Translations under genes and position numbers: made by a program
Notes under the pieces: generated by a model
Databases searched by the model: none
Seen by the model: only the letters and a program-made list of their open reading frames with translations
Told to the model about the DNA's origin: nothing
Part shown: piece by piece, positions 7,902 to 17,280 of the stretch
Layout of the letters: each line of letters starts with the position of its first letter
Numbering within the stretch: the stretch's first letter is position 1
Source: Stenotrophomonas maltophilia
GTDB lineage: Bacteria; Pseudomonadota; Gammaproteobacteria; Xanthomonadales; Xanthomonadaceae
DNA length: 64,000 nt
Assembly: GCF_006974125.1 (NCBI RefSeq)
Contig: NZ_CP037858.1
Location: forward strand, 2,232,001-2,296,000
Direction of reading: 5' to 3'

Positions 7902-9257
7902 TCAGTACCTGCCGTCGAACGCAAAAATCGGCTTGCGCTGCTTCCATGCACCGGCGGTGAAGTCCGGGAATTCCAGCGTCTGGAAGCTGTTGGCGATCGA
8001 CTGCTCGCTCAGCGGCGTGATCGCGCTCCAGGTCACTGCGTCGTAGATGTCGATCGGCATCGGCGCCTTGGCCTTCAGCGCCTCGACGAACGCATGGATG
8101 ACGAACCAGTCCATGCCACCATGGCCGGCACTGGCAGCGGTGTCGGCATTCTGCTTCCACAGCGGGTGTTCGTACTCGTCCTGGTACTTCTTGAACTCTT
8201 CCCACTGGTGCGGCGGGCTGCGGCCTTCGATGTGGATCGAATGGTTCACATCCATCCACAGGCCCTTGGTTCCCTGCACGCGGAAACCCATCGAGTATGG
8301 GCGCGGCAGCGAGGTGTCGTGCTGCAGCAGGATGGTCTCGCCGTTCTCGCAGGCCAGCGTGGTGGTCACGATGTCGCCCAGCTTGAACTTCACCTTGGTG
8401 CTGGGATGCGTGGTGCCGCCACTCTTGGCCACGGTGTATTCGTGCAGGCCACGCGCCTTGGTCGCGAAGGCGTTGATATGGGTGAAGCGGTTGCCGCGGT
8501 TGATGCCGGTGTACATCGCGCAGGGACCGATGCCGTGGCTGGGGTACAGCTCGCCATTGCGTTCCACCGAATGCTCGGTGCGCCAGCGGGCTTCGCTCCA
8601 GCCCTTGGGCCCGAACTCCACCCCGCTGTCGTAGGGCTGGTTGGGGTCGCCGGAATTGAACTTCACGCCGCGCAGGTCGTGCTGGTAGCCGGCCTGCAGG
8701 TGCACCAGCTCGCCGAACAGGCCCTGGCGCACCATCTGCAGCGCGGCCATCACGTCGCGGCGGTAGCAGACGTTCTCCAGCAGCATGTACGGGGTGCCGG
8801 TGCTCAGCTGGGTCTTCAGCACGTCCCAGTGGTCCTGCAGGGTGATGCCGGCCACCACTTCGCAGCCCACCGCCACGCCAGCCTGCATCGCGGCAATCGC
8901 CATCGGTGCGTGGTACTCCCACGGCGTGGCGATGATCACGCCATCGATGCCCTTCTGATCCAGCAGGCGCTTCCAGGCATTGGTATCGCGATCCTGGCCA
9001 TAGGTCTTCGGCGCCGGCTTGCCGGCCTTGCTGACCATCTCCACGGCGCGGCCGAGCATGATCGGCTCGATATCGCAGACGGCGACCACCTCGACGTCGT
9101 CGCGGCGCACCAGTTCCTTCAGCAGCACCAGGCCACGCATGCCGGTACCGATCATGGCCAGGCGCACCTTGCGCCCGCGTGCCCATGCCGGGGTCTGCGG
9201 CAGCAGGCTGCTGGCGGCGACAGCGGCACTGGCCGCGATGAATTCCCTACGCTTCAT
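7902..9257 (-). CDS. GH109-family NAD-dependent alpha-N-acetylgalactosaminidase (Gfo/Idh/MocA fold), Tat-exported
   Basis: 451 residues, the usual GH109 length. GH109 enzymes cleave terminal alpha-GalNAc by an NAD-dependent oxidation-elimination mechanism. ATG 9257 is preferred: AGGAG lies 11 bases upstream, while an ATG at 9266 sits only two bases from it. The N-terminus MKRREFIAASAAVAA is a twin-arginine signal, usual for this cofactor-carrying family. The Rossmann fold shows MIGTGMRGLVLL, VCDIEPI and VIIATPWEYHAPMAIA. Family blocks follow: LLENVCYRRDVMAALQMVRQ, GYQHDLRGVKFN, YPSHGIGPCAMY, AGHGGMDWFV and SAITPLSEQSIA. It is the last gene of the minus-strand arm of the GalNAc locus, with the receptor gene ending 65 bases upstream. 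Confidence 0.88.
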   Translation of the reverse strand: MKRREFIAASAAVAASSLLPQTPAWARGRKVRLAMIGTGMRGLVLLKELVRRDDVEVVAVCDIEPIMLGRAVEMVSKAGKPAPKTYGQDRDTNAWKRLLDQKGIDGVIIATPWEYHAPMAIAAMQAGVAVGCEVVAGITLQDHWDVLKTQLSTGTPYMLLENVCYRRDVMAALQMVRQGLFGELVHLQAGYQHDLRGVKFNSGDPNQPYDSGVEFGPKGWSEARWRTEHSVERNGELYPSHGIGPCAMYTGINRGNRFTHINAFATKARGLHEYTVAKSGGTTHPSTKVKFKLGDIVTTTLACENGETILLQHDTSLPRPYSMGFRVQGTKGLWMDVNHSIHIEGRSPPHQWEEFKKYQDEYEHPLWKQNADTAASAGHGGMDWFVIHAFVEALKAKAPMPIDIYDAVTWSAITPLSEQSIANSFQTLEFPDFTAGAWKQRKPIFAFDGRY

Positions 9258-9322
9258 GGCAAACATCTCTCCTCTTGGCAGCGTGCCGGCCGCAGCCGGC
9301 ACGCCAGGTCACGCAAACGGAA

Positions 9323-12298
9323 TTACTTGAAACGGTAGCCGATGGTCACACTGTAACCACGGCCGAAGATGGTTGCGTAGTCACTGGAGTCACCCAGGAA
9401 GCTGTTCGGATCGTAGAACGGCAGGCGATCGAACAGGTTCTTGACGGTGAAGCTCAGGTTCCAGGCATCATCCGGGCGCCAGGTGACGCTCATGTTGGCG
9501 GTCCACCACGACGGCGCACCATCGCACTTGCTCTTCTGCAGGGCCAGGTAGCCGCCGGTGCAGGTTTCCTTGTTGTTGCTCACCTCATCAACCTGGTCGG
9601 TGGCCCACTTGGTGCCGCCCACGTAGTTGACGAACATGCTGGTGGTCACCTGCTTGTAGGTCCAGTCGGCATTGAGCGTGGCACGCAGGCGCGGGTTGTT
9701 GTAGTAGCCCACCACGTCGCCGTAGTACCAGCCGTTGGCTTCATCCATGTAGAAACGGTTGCGGTTGGCGATGGTGGCAGCCAGGCCGATGTTCAGGTTG
9801 CCCCAGTCACCCAGCGAGAAGCGGCTGCGCGCATCGATGTCGAAGCCGTCGATCAGGGTCTTGCCACGGTTCTTGTACTGGCCCACCACGCTGGCCACGT
9901 TGCCGGCGGAGTAGCCCGGCAGCACCGACGGGCAGCTCACGCCACTGGCCGGGTCCGCACACATCGCCGCCAGCTGCGCCAGGTTGGCGCGGTCACTGTC
10001 GGTGATCGGCGAGCGCGACGAGGAGATGATGTCTTCCATGCGGCGGTAGTCCGGCGCGACGATCTCATTGTCGCGATAGATGAACCAGTAGTCGGCCGAC
10101 ACCGACAGCCAGGTCGCCGGCTCGTAGACGAAGCCGAGGGTGGCGATCTTCGCCTTCTCCGGCTTCAGGTTCTTGTTCGGCTGGGTCATGCGTGCCACGG
10201 TGCGGCTGCAATCCACGTTCAACAGGTTCTTGCCCAGATCGACATCGCCCGGGCGCTGCGACTTCAGCAGCAGGTTGGCGATGGCGTTGGTCTCGTTGCA
10301 GCGCAGCTCGTCACGGTAGCCACCCAGCTGGGCGAACACGCCACCGTTGCCGGATTCGGCCAGGCTCGGTGCACGGAAACCGGTCGAGTAGGTACCGCGC
10401 AGCATCAGCTGGTCGAACGCCTGGTACTTGAAGCCGATCTTCGGCGCCACGTTGGCGCTGAAGTTCGGGTACTTGTCCACGCGCACCGCCGCATCCAGTT
10501 CCAGCTTGTCGGTGATCGGCGCCACGGTTTCGGCGAACAGCGCGTAGGTGTTGCGCTTGCCGTCGAACCAGGAGCCGCCCTGCTGGGAGATCAGGCCGTT
10601 GGCCGCATCGGCATTGCCCGGGGTGTAGAAGGTTTCGCGGCTGGCGTTGAAGCCGAACGCGGCGCGCATCTCGCCGGCCGGCAGCTGGAACAGCGGGCCT
10701 TCGATCTTGCCGTCGAGGGTGTGCAGGCGGGTCCACGACTGGATGTCGAAGGTCGGGAACGCTTCACGGATCAATGCGGCGTTGGCTTCACTGATCTCGC
10801 CGAACTTGTACGCCGGGTGGTCGGAGATGATCACGCGGCCGGTGCCCGGATCGATCGAGTACGGGCCGAACGCCTTCTCGAAGCCCTTGATGTTGACGTT
10901 GATCGTCTGGTACGTGGTGGAGTGCGTACCGGCGCTGGCGAACGCGGTCTCCCAGTTCCAGTCACCCCGGTTGCCACGCGCACCGGCCAGCACGCGGTAG
11001 CTCTTGTCGGTGTTGCGCTGGCCGAAGTAGTTCGGGCCGGCATCCTGCAGCAGGTAGTTCAGGCCGACCACGCCACCCATCATCGCCTTCATTTCCGGGC
11101 TGGCGTGGTTGTACTCGTTGTTCGGGCCCAGGAACGGGTACAGGAACTGGTTGACGGTGTTGCCGGTATTGCGCGAGAACCAGCTGGTCGGGTTGCCGGT
11201 GGTGGTGCCGTAGGTGCGCGGCGTACCGCCGTTGGCGCGCAGGTCGATATCGGTGTAGGTGGCCTCGGCAAAGATCTCGGTGCTGTCGCCCACCAGGAAG
11301 GTGCCGTTGAGGTAGGCGGTGTTGCGCTCGGACTTGGCGCCGGCATCGATCTCGTTGTTCATCCAGGTTTCCCAGACGCAACGCGGGCCGGCCGCTTCAC
11401 TGGTCAGCACGTTCTTGCAGCCCGGTGCAGCTTCCTGCACACGACGGCCGGTGACCGGATCGAAGGCGAAGTAGCTGCCCGGGTTGAACTCGCCCGGCTT
11501 GCTGCCCACGCCCAGGCGCAGGTTGTTGAGGTAGTTCGGGTTGTTGACGTAGTACTGGTCGGGCCGCTTGTCGTAGAAGTCGCTCAGCGGGATCGCGTCG
11601 CGGCGGTACATGTTCACCGCGCCGTAGATGTTGAAGCGGTTTTCGGCCAGGTCACCGAAGCCGGCGGTGATGCTGGCCTGGCGCTCGCCGTAGGAGTCGA
11701 TGCGCGAGGAGGTGTCGTTGGTGAAGCTGACCTCGGCACCCTGGAAGTTGCGCTTGGTGATCACGTTGATCACGCCGGCCACCGCGTCGGTGCCGTACAC
11801 CGCCGAGGCGCCGTCGGTCAGCACTTCCATGCGCTCGATGGCCGCGGCCGGGATCGCATCGATGTTGACGAACTGGGTCTGGAAGCCGGCCGGTGCACCG
11901 TAGTACGACAGGCGACGGCCGTTCAGCAGCACCAGCGTGCCCTGCGCGCCCAAGCCACGCAGGTTGGCCTGCGAGGCACCATCGGAACCGGTGAACAGCG
12001 AGCGCGCATCCTGCTGCGCCGGGCGTGCGGCGGGCAGGTTGTCGAGCACCTGCAGCAGCGTGCGCGCGCCCATGTTCTGGATGTCCTGCTTGCTGATCAC
12101 CTGCACCGGGGACGCGGTTTCCACGTCGGTGCGGCGGATGTTGGAGCCGGTGACCTCGATGCGGGCCAGGTCGGTGGCCTTGTCCTTGCTCTCCTGGGCG
12201 AAGGCAGGAACGGCGACCGACAGCAGCACGCCGGCGATGGCCAGCGACAGCGGAGCGATCGAGCGACAGGGGGGGCGGTGGTGGCGTGCGGGCAACAT
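9323..12298 (-). CDS. TonB-dependent outer-membrane receptor
   Basis: 991 residues from ATG 12298 (GGAGAG seven to eight bases upstream). A signal peptide (hydrophobic stretch then AVPAFAQES) is followed by the plug domain with VTGSNIRRTDVETASPVQV and EVLTDGASAVYGTDAVAGVI, both typical of the large sugar/glycan receptors of Xanthomonadaceae. A 22-strand barrel follows and ends in an aromatic C-terminal strand (YSVTIGYRFK), the usual BAM signal. It would import a GalNAc-containing oligosaccharide or GalNAc with energy from TonB/ExbBD encoded elsewhere. It lies between the two glycosidases, about 130 bases after GH31 and on the same strand, so it is probably co-transcribed. The substrate is inferred from context. 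Confidence 0.88.
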   Translation of the reverse strand: MLPARHHRPPCRSIAPLSLAIAGVLLSVAVPAFAQESKDKATDLARIEVTGSNIRRTDVETASPVQVISKQDIQNMGARTLLQVLDNLPAARPAQQDARSLFTGSDGASQANLRGLGAQGTLVLLNGRRLSYYGAPAGFQTQFVNIDAIPAAAIERMEVLTDGASAVYGTDAVAGVINVITKRNFQGAEVSFTNDTSSRIDSYGERQASITAGFGDLAENRFNIYGAVNMYRRDAIPLSDFYDKRPDQYYVNNPNYLNNLRLGVGSKPGEFNPGSYFAFDPVTGRRVQEAAPGCKNVLTSEAAGPRCVWETWMNNEIDAGAKSERNTAYLNGTFLVGDSTEIFAEATYTDIDLRANGGTPRTYGTTTGNPTSWFSRNTGNTVNQFLYPFLGPNNEYNHASPEMKAMMGGVVGLNYLLQDAGPNYFGQRNTDKSYRVLAGARGNRGDWNWETAFASAGTHSTTYQTINVNIKGFEKAFGPYSIDPGTGRVIISDHPAYKFGEISEANAALIREAFPTFDIQSWTRLHTLDGKIEGPLFQLPAGEMRAAFGFNASRETFYTPGNADAANGLISQQGGSWFDGKRNTYALFAETVAPITDKLELDAAVRVDKYPNFSANVAPKIGFKYQAFDQLMLRGTYSTGFRAPSLAESGNGGVFAQLGGYRDELRCNETNAIANLLLKSQRPGDVDLGKNLLNVDCSRTVARMTQPNKNLKPEKAKIATLGFVYEPATWLSVSADYWFIYRDNEIVAPDYRRMEDIISSSRSPITDSDRANLAQLAAMCADPASGVSCPSVLPGYSAGNVASVVGQYKNRGKTLIDGFDIDARSRFSLGDWGNLNIGLAATIANRNRFYMDEANGWYYGDVVGYYNNPRLRATLNADWTYKQVTTSMFVNYVGGTKWATDQVDEVSNNKETCTGGYLALQKSKCDGAPSWWTANMSVTWRPDDAWNLSFTVKNLFDRLPFYDPNSFLGDSSDYATIFGRGYSVTIGYRFK

Positions 12299-12431
12299 CG
12301 GGGTTCTCTCCTGGCAGGGGTGCAGCGCAATAAATGAGCGCGTGGGCGTTCGGCGGGCAAAACGCTCCCGGGCCACGGCCATGAGGGCCGTAGTCGGAAT
12401 GGGCGGGGGGAGGAGCGGTGTTACGAGGGGG

Positions 12432-15400
12432 TCATGGGGCGACGATGCTGGCGGAGTCGCCCTCCTGGCCGATCAGCACGGCGTTGGCCCAGTTGGCACA
12501 GACCTGGGCGGGTTGGCTGCCCTGCGCACCCAGCGTGCGCAGGCTCAGGGTGGAAAGGCCACGGATGTCCAGCTCCGGCTTGACCACGCCGGGTGCCTTC
12601 ACCAGGCCGCTGTCGTACAGCAGGCGGTTGTCGCCCCAGACCTGGAACTGCAGGCCACCGGCGGTGCGGCAGGCGTCGTCGATGCCGAGGTCGGCACGCA
12701 GCAGGTGCCAGCCGCCCTGCAGGCGCAGGTCGATGCGGCTGGTGGCGCCGACGCCCAGGCCACGGCGGAACTGCAGGCCGTTCATGCGCATGCCGGCGTC
12801 GCCACGGAAGGACTGGTCGGTGCGCACCTGGCTGGCCAGCGCGGCCGGCACCGGCAGCTCGGAGAGATAGCGCTGCCGGGCCGGTCGCTCCGGTTCCTGG
12901 TGTTCGAGGATGTGGAAGGTGGACAGGGCGATCGGGCCGACGTCGCGCGGCTGCAGTGCATCGAACGCGCGGGCGCTGCCCTGTGCGGCCGTGACCATCG
13001 GGTCGGTGCTGCTGGCGCCGTCGCCTTCCGGGTTCTGCACGCTCAGCACGCGGAAGCGCAGCAGGCGTCCGGCATGTGCCGGGAAGTCGATGCGCTGCAC
13101 GCCTTCCTTCAACTGCAGGCGGCCACGCGCGATCGGCTCGCCCCACTCGCCGTTGCTGTCGCCCAGGTAGACCTCATAGTCGCGTACCTGGCCGTGCTTC
13201 CAGTTCTTGTCGTTGCGCGGTGCGATGTCGATGCCATCGATCATCCTGCGCTCGCCGAAGCCCACCACCCATTCGTGGGCACCGGTGCGCACGGCCTGGT
13301 TGCGCACACTGCGGAACCAGGTACCCGGGTCATCATCGAAGGCGTTTTCCAGCGCGTGGCCGGGCTCTTCGGCCGGGCGATTCACCACCAGCAGGCTGTC
13401 GGCCGGCAGTTCACGGCCCAGCACCGGCGCGGCCGGATAGGCATCGTCGGCGGCCGCGGCGGCCACCGCAAAGTCCAGAGCCAACTGCAGCGGCTGACGG
13501 ATGTCCTGGGTGGCGGTACGCACGTGCAGCGTGCCGCGGCGTTCTGCGGCATCGAAGTACCAGCCTTCAGCCGCACCGTTGAACGCAGCGGCATCAGCCA
13601 GCGCCGGCAGCGCACGGCCACCGGCCTGCACCGCACGCGGCGCCTGGCGGCTGAGCACGCGCAGGCCATAACGACGCTGCGCCAGCTGGCCGTTGTACTG
13701 ACCCTGCACCGCATCGATCTGCACCTGCACCGGGCCACTGCCCTGCGCCGGGGCCTGCACGCGGATCTGCTGCGTGCTCGACTCGCCCTGCTGGTAGCGG
13801 CGCGTGTTGCCATCGTCTTCGTACAGCGTGTACTGCGAATCGCCCTGCGGGTACAGGTCGAACGTCACTTCATCCAGCGGCTTCTCGCCGTCGAACAGCA
13901 TCGACGGGTACATCGGCAGGATCGCACCGGCACGCACGAACACCGGCAGCGTGGCCAGGTCCACCTGGCGGTCAAGCTGGCGGCCATCGGCGGCGGCCTG
14001 CACGCGGCGGCCGTCCCAGTAGTCGATCCAGCCGCCGGCCGGCAGATGGATGTCGCGGCGCCAGCCACGGCTGGCGGCCTGGCTGCGGTATACCGGCGCG
14101 ACCAGCAGATCGCGGCCGAGCAGGAACTGGTACTTGTAGGTTTCATCCTGCGCATGCGGATCGCGCGGGTTGTCCCACATCAGGCCACGCACCGGCGGCG
14201 CGCCGGTCTGCGCGGCCTCGTGCACCAGCCCGTACATGTACGGGGTCAGGCGCATCTTCAACTTCAGGTAATCGCGGTTGATGCTGCGATAGGGTTCGTC
14301 GTACCACCAGGGGTGCTTGCGTGCGTTCGACGACCAGCCGCTCATGCCCATCAGCACCGGCGTGAACGCCTTCCACTGCAGGTCGCGGGTGAAGGTTTCG
14401 GCGCTGCCGCCGAAGATCGCATCGACATCGCCACTGGCGTAGGCCATGCCGGACAGGCCCGAACCGACCAGGGTCGGCACGTGCCAGCGGATGTAATCCC
14501 AGCTGCTGCTCTGGTCGCCGGTCCAGGCCACGGCATAGCGCTGGATGCCGGCCCAGCCCATCACCGTCCACAGGAACGGGCGCGAATCGGAATTGTCGAG
14601 GATGCCGTTGAACGCCTGGCGGTTGGCGTCCATCGCGAACTGGTAGCCCTTGCCGGTCCAGGCCACGTCCAGCTTCTGCACGCGGCTGCCCGCCTTGCCC
14701 ACTTCCCAGGCGATCTTGTCGACGCCGTTCTCGGTCCACAGGCCGGTGCGGAAACCATACCCGGCCAAGCCCTTCACTGTTTCCGGCAACTGCTTGTAGC
14801 CGCAGCCGTAGCCATCGTTGGGCAGGATCCAGCCACCGGGCATGTCGTTGGCGCGGTACTGCTTGGCCACGGAGTCGATCACATCGGGCGTGGTGCCGGT
14901 CGGGCCGTCGCTCCAGCCCTCAGGTACGGTGCCGGGCTTCTTGCTGTTGTCGCCGTCGTTGTAGCAATCGGCATCGCCGTAGGACAGCGCCCAGCGCGCG
15001 ACCATGTTCGGGCGGCCGGTCAGCTGGGTGTAGCGCTCGATCAGTTTCGGCAGGTCGGCGCCCACGAAGTAGTACGCATCGAAGCGGTCTTCGCGATGCA
15101 GCAGCGTGGCCTGGTCGGCCTCGCGCAGATCGTAGCTGCCATCGCTCCAGGTGTTGCGCAGCATGCCCCAGCCGCGGCTGCTGAGCAGCATCGGCGCCGG
15201 GCTGGGGCGATCGCCCTCTTCCCAGCCGCCGGAGTAGGACACCTCCAGCTCGCGGCCCTTGAACTGGTAACGGCCGTTCTGCTGGCCGCCGCCGAAGTAG
15301 CCTTCATCAGCCTGCGAAGAAAGCACCTGCACGCTCTGCGTCGCATCCAGATCCAGCGGCTGCAGTTCCTGCCACAGCGCGGTGGGCTGGCCGTTGTCCA

Positions 15401-15791
15401 GCCGCTCCAGGCGCAGGCGCAGCGGCTGGCGCTGCACGTGCAGCACCAGCGCAGCGGTACGCACGCGGATTTCCTGTGCGTCCTCTTCCAGCTGCGCCTG
15501 CACGTCTGCCTTGGGCTGCGGCAGCACGATGGGCGCGGCCTTGTCGCCGGCACCGGTCAGGGTGCCCTTGCGGCCAGCCTGCACGCGGATGATGTCGGTG
15601 GCGGGCAGTTCGATGCGGATGCGCGCGCCGCTGTCGGTCTGCAGGTCCCAGCCCTGCACGCCGTCACGGCTGGCGCTGGCGCTGACCGAACGCAGGTTGC
15701 CGACCGGCTCGGCCTGGGCCGATGTCGCAACCAGCAGCAATGCTGGCAGCAGGGCCAGCAGCAGCGGCGAGCGACGAACGCAGTTTTCCAC
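12432..15791 (-). CDS. GH31-family glycosidase with CBM32-like and NPCBM domains; likely alpha-N-acetylgalactosaminidase (GH31 subfamily 18-like)
   Basis: 1119 residues from GTG 15791, chosen because GGGAG lies five to six bases upstream and the product then starts with a signal peptide (CVRRSPLLLALLPALLLVA...AQAEP). A GH31 N-terminal beta domain leads into the catalytic barrel: VQKLDVAWTG carries the probable nucleophile Asp375 and AWTGDQSSSWDYIRW the probable acid/base Asp426. After the barrel and its C-terminal sandwich come an F5/8-type C (CBM32-like) domain (about 800-960) and a C-terminal NPCBM domain (about 980-1119, GLGVGATSRIDLRLQG). GH31 enzymes with this layout have been shown in other bacteria to be retaining alpha-GalNAc-ases; the GalNAc specificity here rests on that and on the agaSKZRA genes next door. 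Confidence 0.82.
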   Translation of the reverse strand: MENCVRRSPLLLALLPALLLVATSAQAEPVGNLRSVSASASRDGVQGWDLQTDSGARIRIELPATDIIRVQAGRKGTLTGAGDKAAPIVLPQPKADVQAQLEEDAQEIRVRTAALVLHVQRQPLRLRLERLDNGQPTALWQELQPLDLDATQSVQVLSSQADEGYFGGGQQNGRYQFKGRELEVSYSGGWEEGDRPSPAPMLLSSRGWGMLRNTWSDGSYDLREADQATLLHREDRFDAYYFVGADLPKLIERYTQLTGRPNMVARWALSYGDADCYNDGDNSKKPGTVPEGWSDGPTGTTPDVIDSVAKQYRANDMPGGWILPNDGYGCGYKQLPETVKGLAGYGFRTGLWTENGVDKIAWEVGKAGSRVQKLDVAWTGKGYQFAMDANRQAFNGILDNSDSRPFLWTVMGWAGIQRYAVAWTGDQSSSWDYIRWHVPTLVGSGLSGMAYASGDVDAIFGGSAETFTRDLQWKAFTPVLMGMSGWSSNARKHPWWYDEPYRSINRDYLKLKMRLTPYMYGLVHEAAQTGAPPVRGLMWDNPRDPHAQDETYKYQFLLGRDLLVAPVYRSQAASRGWRRDIHLPAGGWIDYWDGRRVQAAADGRQLDRQVDLATLPVFVRAGAILPMYPSMLFDGEKPLDEVTFDLYPQGDSQYTLYEDDGNTRRYQQGESSTQQIRVQAPAQGSGPVQVQIDAVQGQYNGQLAQRRYGLRVLSRQAPRAVQAGGRALPALADAAAFNGAAEGWYFDAAERRGTLHVRTATQDIRQPLQLALDFAVAAAAADDAYPAAPVLGRELPADSLLVVNRPAEEPGHALENAFDDDPGTWFRSVRNQAVRTGAHEWVVGFGERRMIDGIDIAPRNDKNWKHGQVRDYEVYLGDSNGEWGEPIARGRLQLKEGVQRIDFPAHAGRLLRFRVLSVQNPEGDGASSTDPMVTAAQGSARAFDALQPRDVGPIALSTFHILEHQEPERPARQRYLSELPVPAALASQVRTDQSFRGDAGMRMNGLQFRRGLGVGATSRIDLRLQGGWHLLRADLGIDDACRTAGGLQFQVWGDNRLLYDSGLVKAPGVVKPELDIRGLSTLSLRTLGAQGSQPAQVCANWANAVLIGQEGDSASIVAP

Positions 15792-16113
15792 GCGGACTCC
15801 CAACCCGTTCACCGGGCGTTTCGAAAGCGGTTGGGCCGACTCTAGGGCAGCGATTCGAAAGATGTCAACAAATTGAAAGGAAAAAGGAAGATATATTCCG
15901 TTGAAACGAAAGTTGTTGCGTCGCAATACTTTGTGTAAGCGCTTGCAGGCGCCTGTTAAGCATTGTGCGATACGGCATTCGCCGGTTTCTTGCGTTTTCC
16001 GGGATGCACTAGGTAGAGCGAAGTCGGCATCACATTTTCTTTCTTTTTACTTTCGCTATTTGACATTTCGAAAGAAAACACAGATGGTGCGCTGGCCCAA
16101 CTGGAACCTCCGA
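15792..16113. promoter_or_regulatory. Divergent regulatory region of the GalNAc locus with putative AgaR operators
   Basis: 322 bases between the GH31 gene and agaS, much more AT-rich than the coding DNA. WTTCGAAAG occurs three times: 15819-15827, 15853-15861 and 16066-16074. Additional CTTTC/GAAAG repeats lie at 15872-15912 and 16036-16056, recalling the direct-repeat operators of the DeoR-type regulator AgaR. A minus-strand promoter is plausible: TTGACA (complement of 15863-15868), 18-base spacer, TAGAGT (complement of 15839-15844), with a motif copy in the spacer. On the plus strand TTGACA is at 16060-16065, with only a weak -10 (GATGGT, 16083-16088). The symmetric placement suggests both arms are repressed together. 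Confidence 0.6.
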
Positions 16114-17280
16114 ATGGACGTCACCCTGCTTTCCGATGTGTCCGCCTGGCAGCGCCTTGGCGGAGCCGATACCGCTACCGAAATCGCCCAGCAGCCAGTG
16201 CTGTGGGACGCCCTCGCACAGGACCTGTCGCGTGCACGCGACCGCCTGCAGGCCTTCCTCGGCGACAGCCTCAACGATCCCAACCAGCGCGTGCTGTTCA
16301 CCGGCGCCGGCAGCTCCGGCTTCATCGCCGAAATGGTGGCCGACGCGATCAATGCGCAGTGGCCGGCCGAGGTGCGCGTGGTGCACACCACCAGCCTGCT
16401 GACCCACCCGGCGCTTTACCTGCAGCGCGACCGCCCGACCCTGCTGGTCTCGTTCGGCCGCAGCGGTTCCAGCCCGGAAAGCGTGGCCGCGGTGGACCGC
16501 GTGCGCAGCGATGTGGATGACGCGCGCTTCCTCGACATCACCTGCAACGCCGATGGCGAACTGGCCCGCCGTGGCGCCGGCCGTGCCGATACCTGCACCC
16601 TGCTGATGCCGTCGGCCAGCTGCGACCGCGCCTTCGCCATGACCAGCAGCCTGACCTGCATGCTGCTGGCCGCGCTGACCGTGTTCGATCGTTCGCCGTG
16701 GGATGCGCGCGTGGCGCGGCTGAAGCAGATCGCCGCGCTGGCCCGCGAAGGCCTGACGCAGTGGGATGCACCGGTGGCGGCGCTGGCGCAGCGCCCGTTC
16801 AACCGCATCATCTACCTCGGCAGCGGCCCGCTGGAAGCACTGGCACGCGAGTGCGCGCTGAAGGTGCTGGAGCTGACCGCTGGCCGCGTGCTGGCGCTGG
16901 CCAACACGCCGCTGGGCTTCCGTCATGGCCCGAAGTCGACGCTGGATGGCAACACCCTGGTGGTGGTGCTGCGCAGCGTGCAGCCACTGGCGCGGCGCTA
17001 CGAACAGGACCTGCTGGAAGAACTGCGCCGCGATGGCGTGGCCGGCCAGGTGCTGGCGATCGGCCCGCACTCGGATATCGGCGCCGATGACGAGTACACC
17101 CTTGTGGTGCCGCCGCTTCACACTGCATTCGACGACCCGTGGCTGGCGCCGGTGTGGCTGGGCTTCGCGCAGCTGTTCGCGCTGCAGCGCTCGACCGCGC
17201 TCGGCCTGACCCCGGACAACCCGTTCCCGGACGGCACCGTCAACCGCGTCGTCAAGGGCGTCACCATCCACCATGGCTGA
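16114..17280 (+). CDS. agaS: AgaS-type sugar isomerase/deaminase (galactosamine-6-phosphate deaminase)
   Basis: 388 residues from ATG 16114, which starts the protein just before the conserved TATEIAQQP segment as in other AgaS proteins; an ATG at 16084 is possible but would overlap the putative promoter. Two SIS domains are visible: the first with VLFTGAGSSGFIAEMVADA and LLVSFGRSGSSPESVAA, the second with IIYLGSGPLEALARECALK and GFRHGPKSTLDGNTLVVV. AgaS converts galactosamine 6-phosphate to tagatose 6-phosphate and ammonia in the cytoplasm. It is the first gene of the plus-strand arm and overlaps agaK by eight bases. Confidence 0.9.
   Translation: MDVTLLSDVSAWQRLGGADTATEIAQQPVLWDALAQDLSRARDRLQAFLGDSLNDPNQRVLFTGAGSSGFIAEMVADAINAQWPAEVRVVHTTSLLTHPALYLQRDRPTLLVSFGRSGSSPESVAAVDRVRSDVDDARFLDITCNADGELARRGAGRADTCTLLMPSASCDRAFAMTSSLTCMLLAALTVFDRSPWDARVARLKQIAALAREGLTQWDAPVAALAQRPFNRIIYLGSGPLEALARECALKVLELTAGRVLALANTPLGFRHGPKSTLDGNTLVVVLRSVQPLARRYEQDLLEELRRDGVAGQVLAIGPHSDIGADDEYTLVVPPLHTAFDDPWLAPVWLGFAQLFALQRSTALGLTPDNPFPDGTVNRVVKGVTIHHG

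Noticed and set aside
9275..12337. Plus-strand open frame of over 1000 codons opposite the TonB receptor
   Set aside because: High-GC coding DNA leaves the antisense frame open; the translation is His/Arg/Ala/Val-rich with no domain, while the minus strand encodes a complete receptor.
12375..12391. Hairpin ACGGCC...GGCCGT after the GH31 gene as a terminator
   Set aside because: It lacks a T-tract and sits within the coding-strand gap of genes that are probably co-transcribed, so it may be chance in GC-rich DNA.
11937..15845. Plus-strand open frame of about 1300 codons opposite the GH31 gene
   Set aside because: Same antisense effect; composition is abnormal and the minus-strand GH31 with catalytic motifs is clearly the gene.
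16084..16113. Earlier start (ATG 16084) for agaS
   Set aside because: It would lie on the putative -10 region next to TTGACA 16060-16065, adds residues without family similarity and has no better ribosome site.
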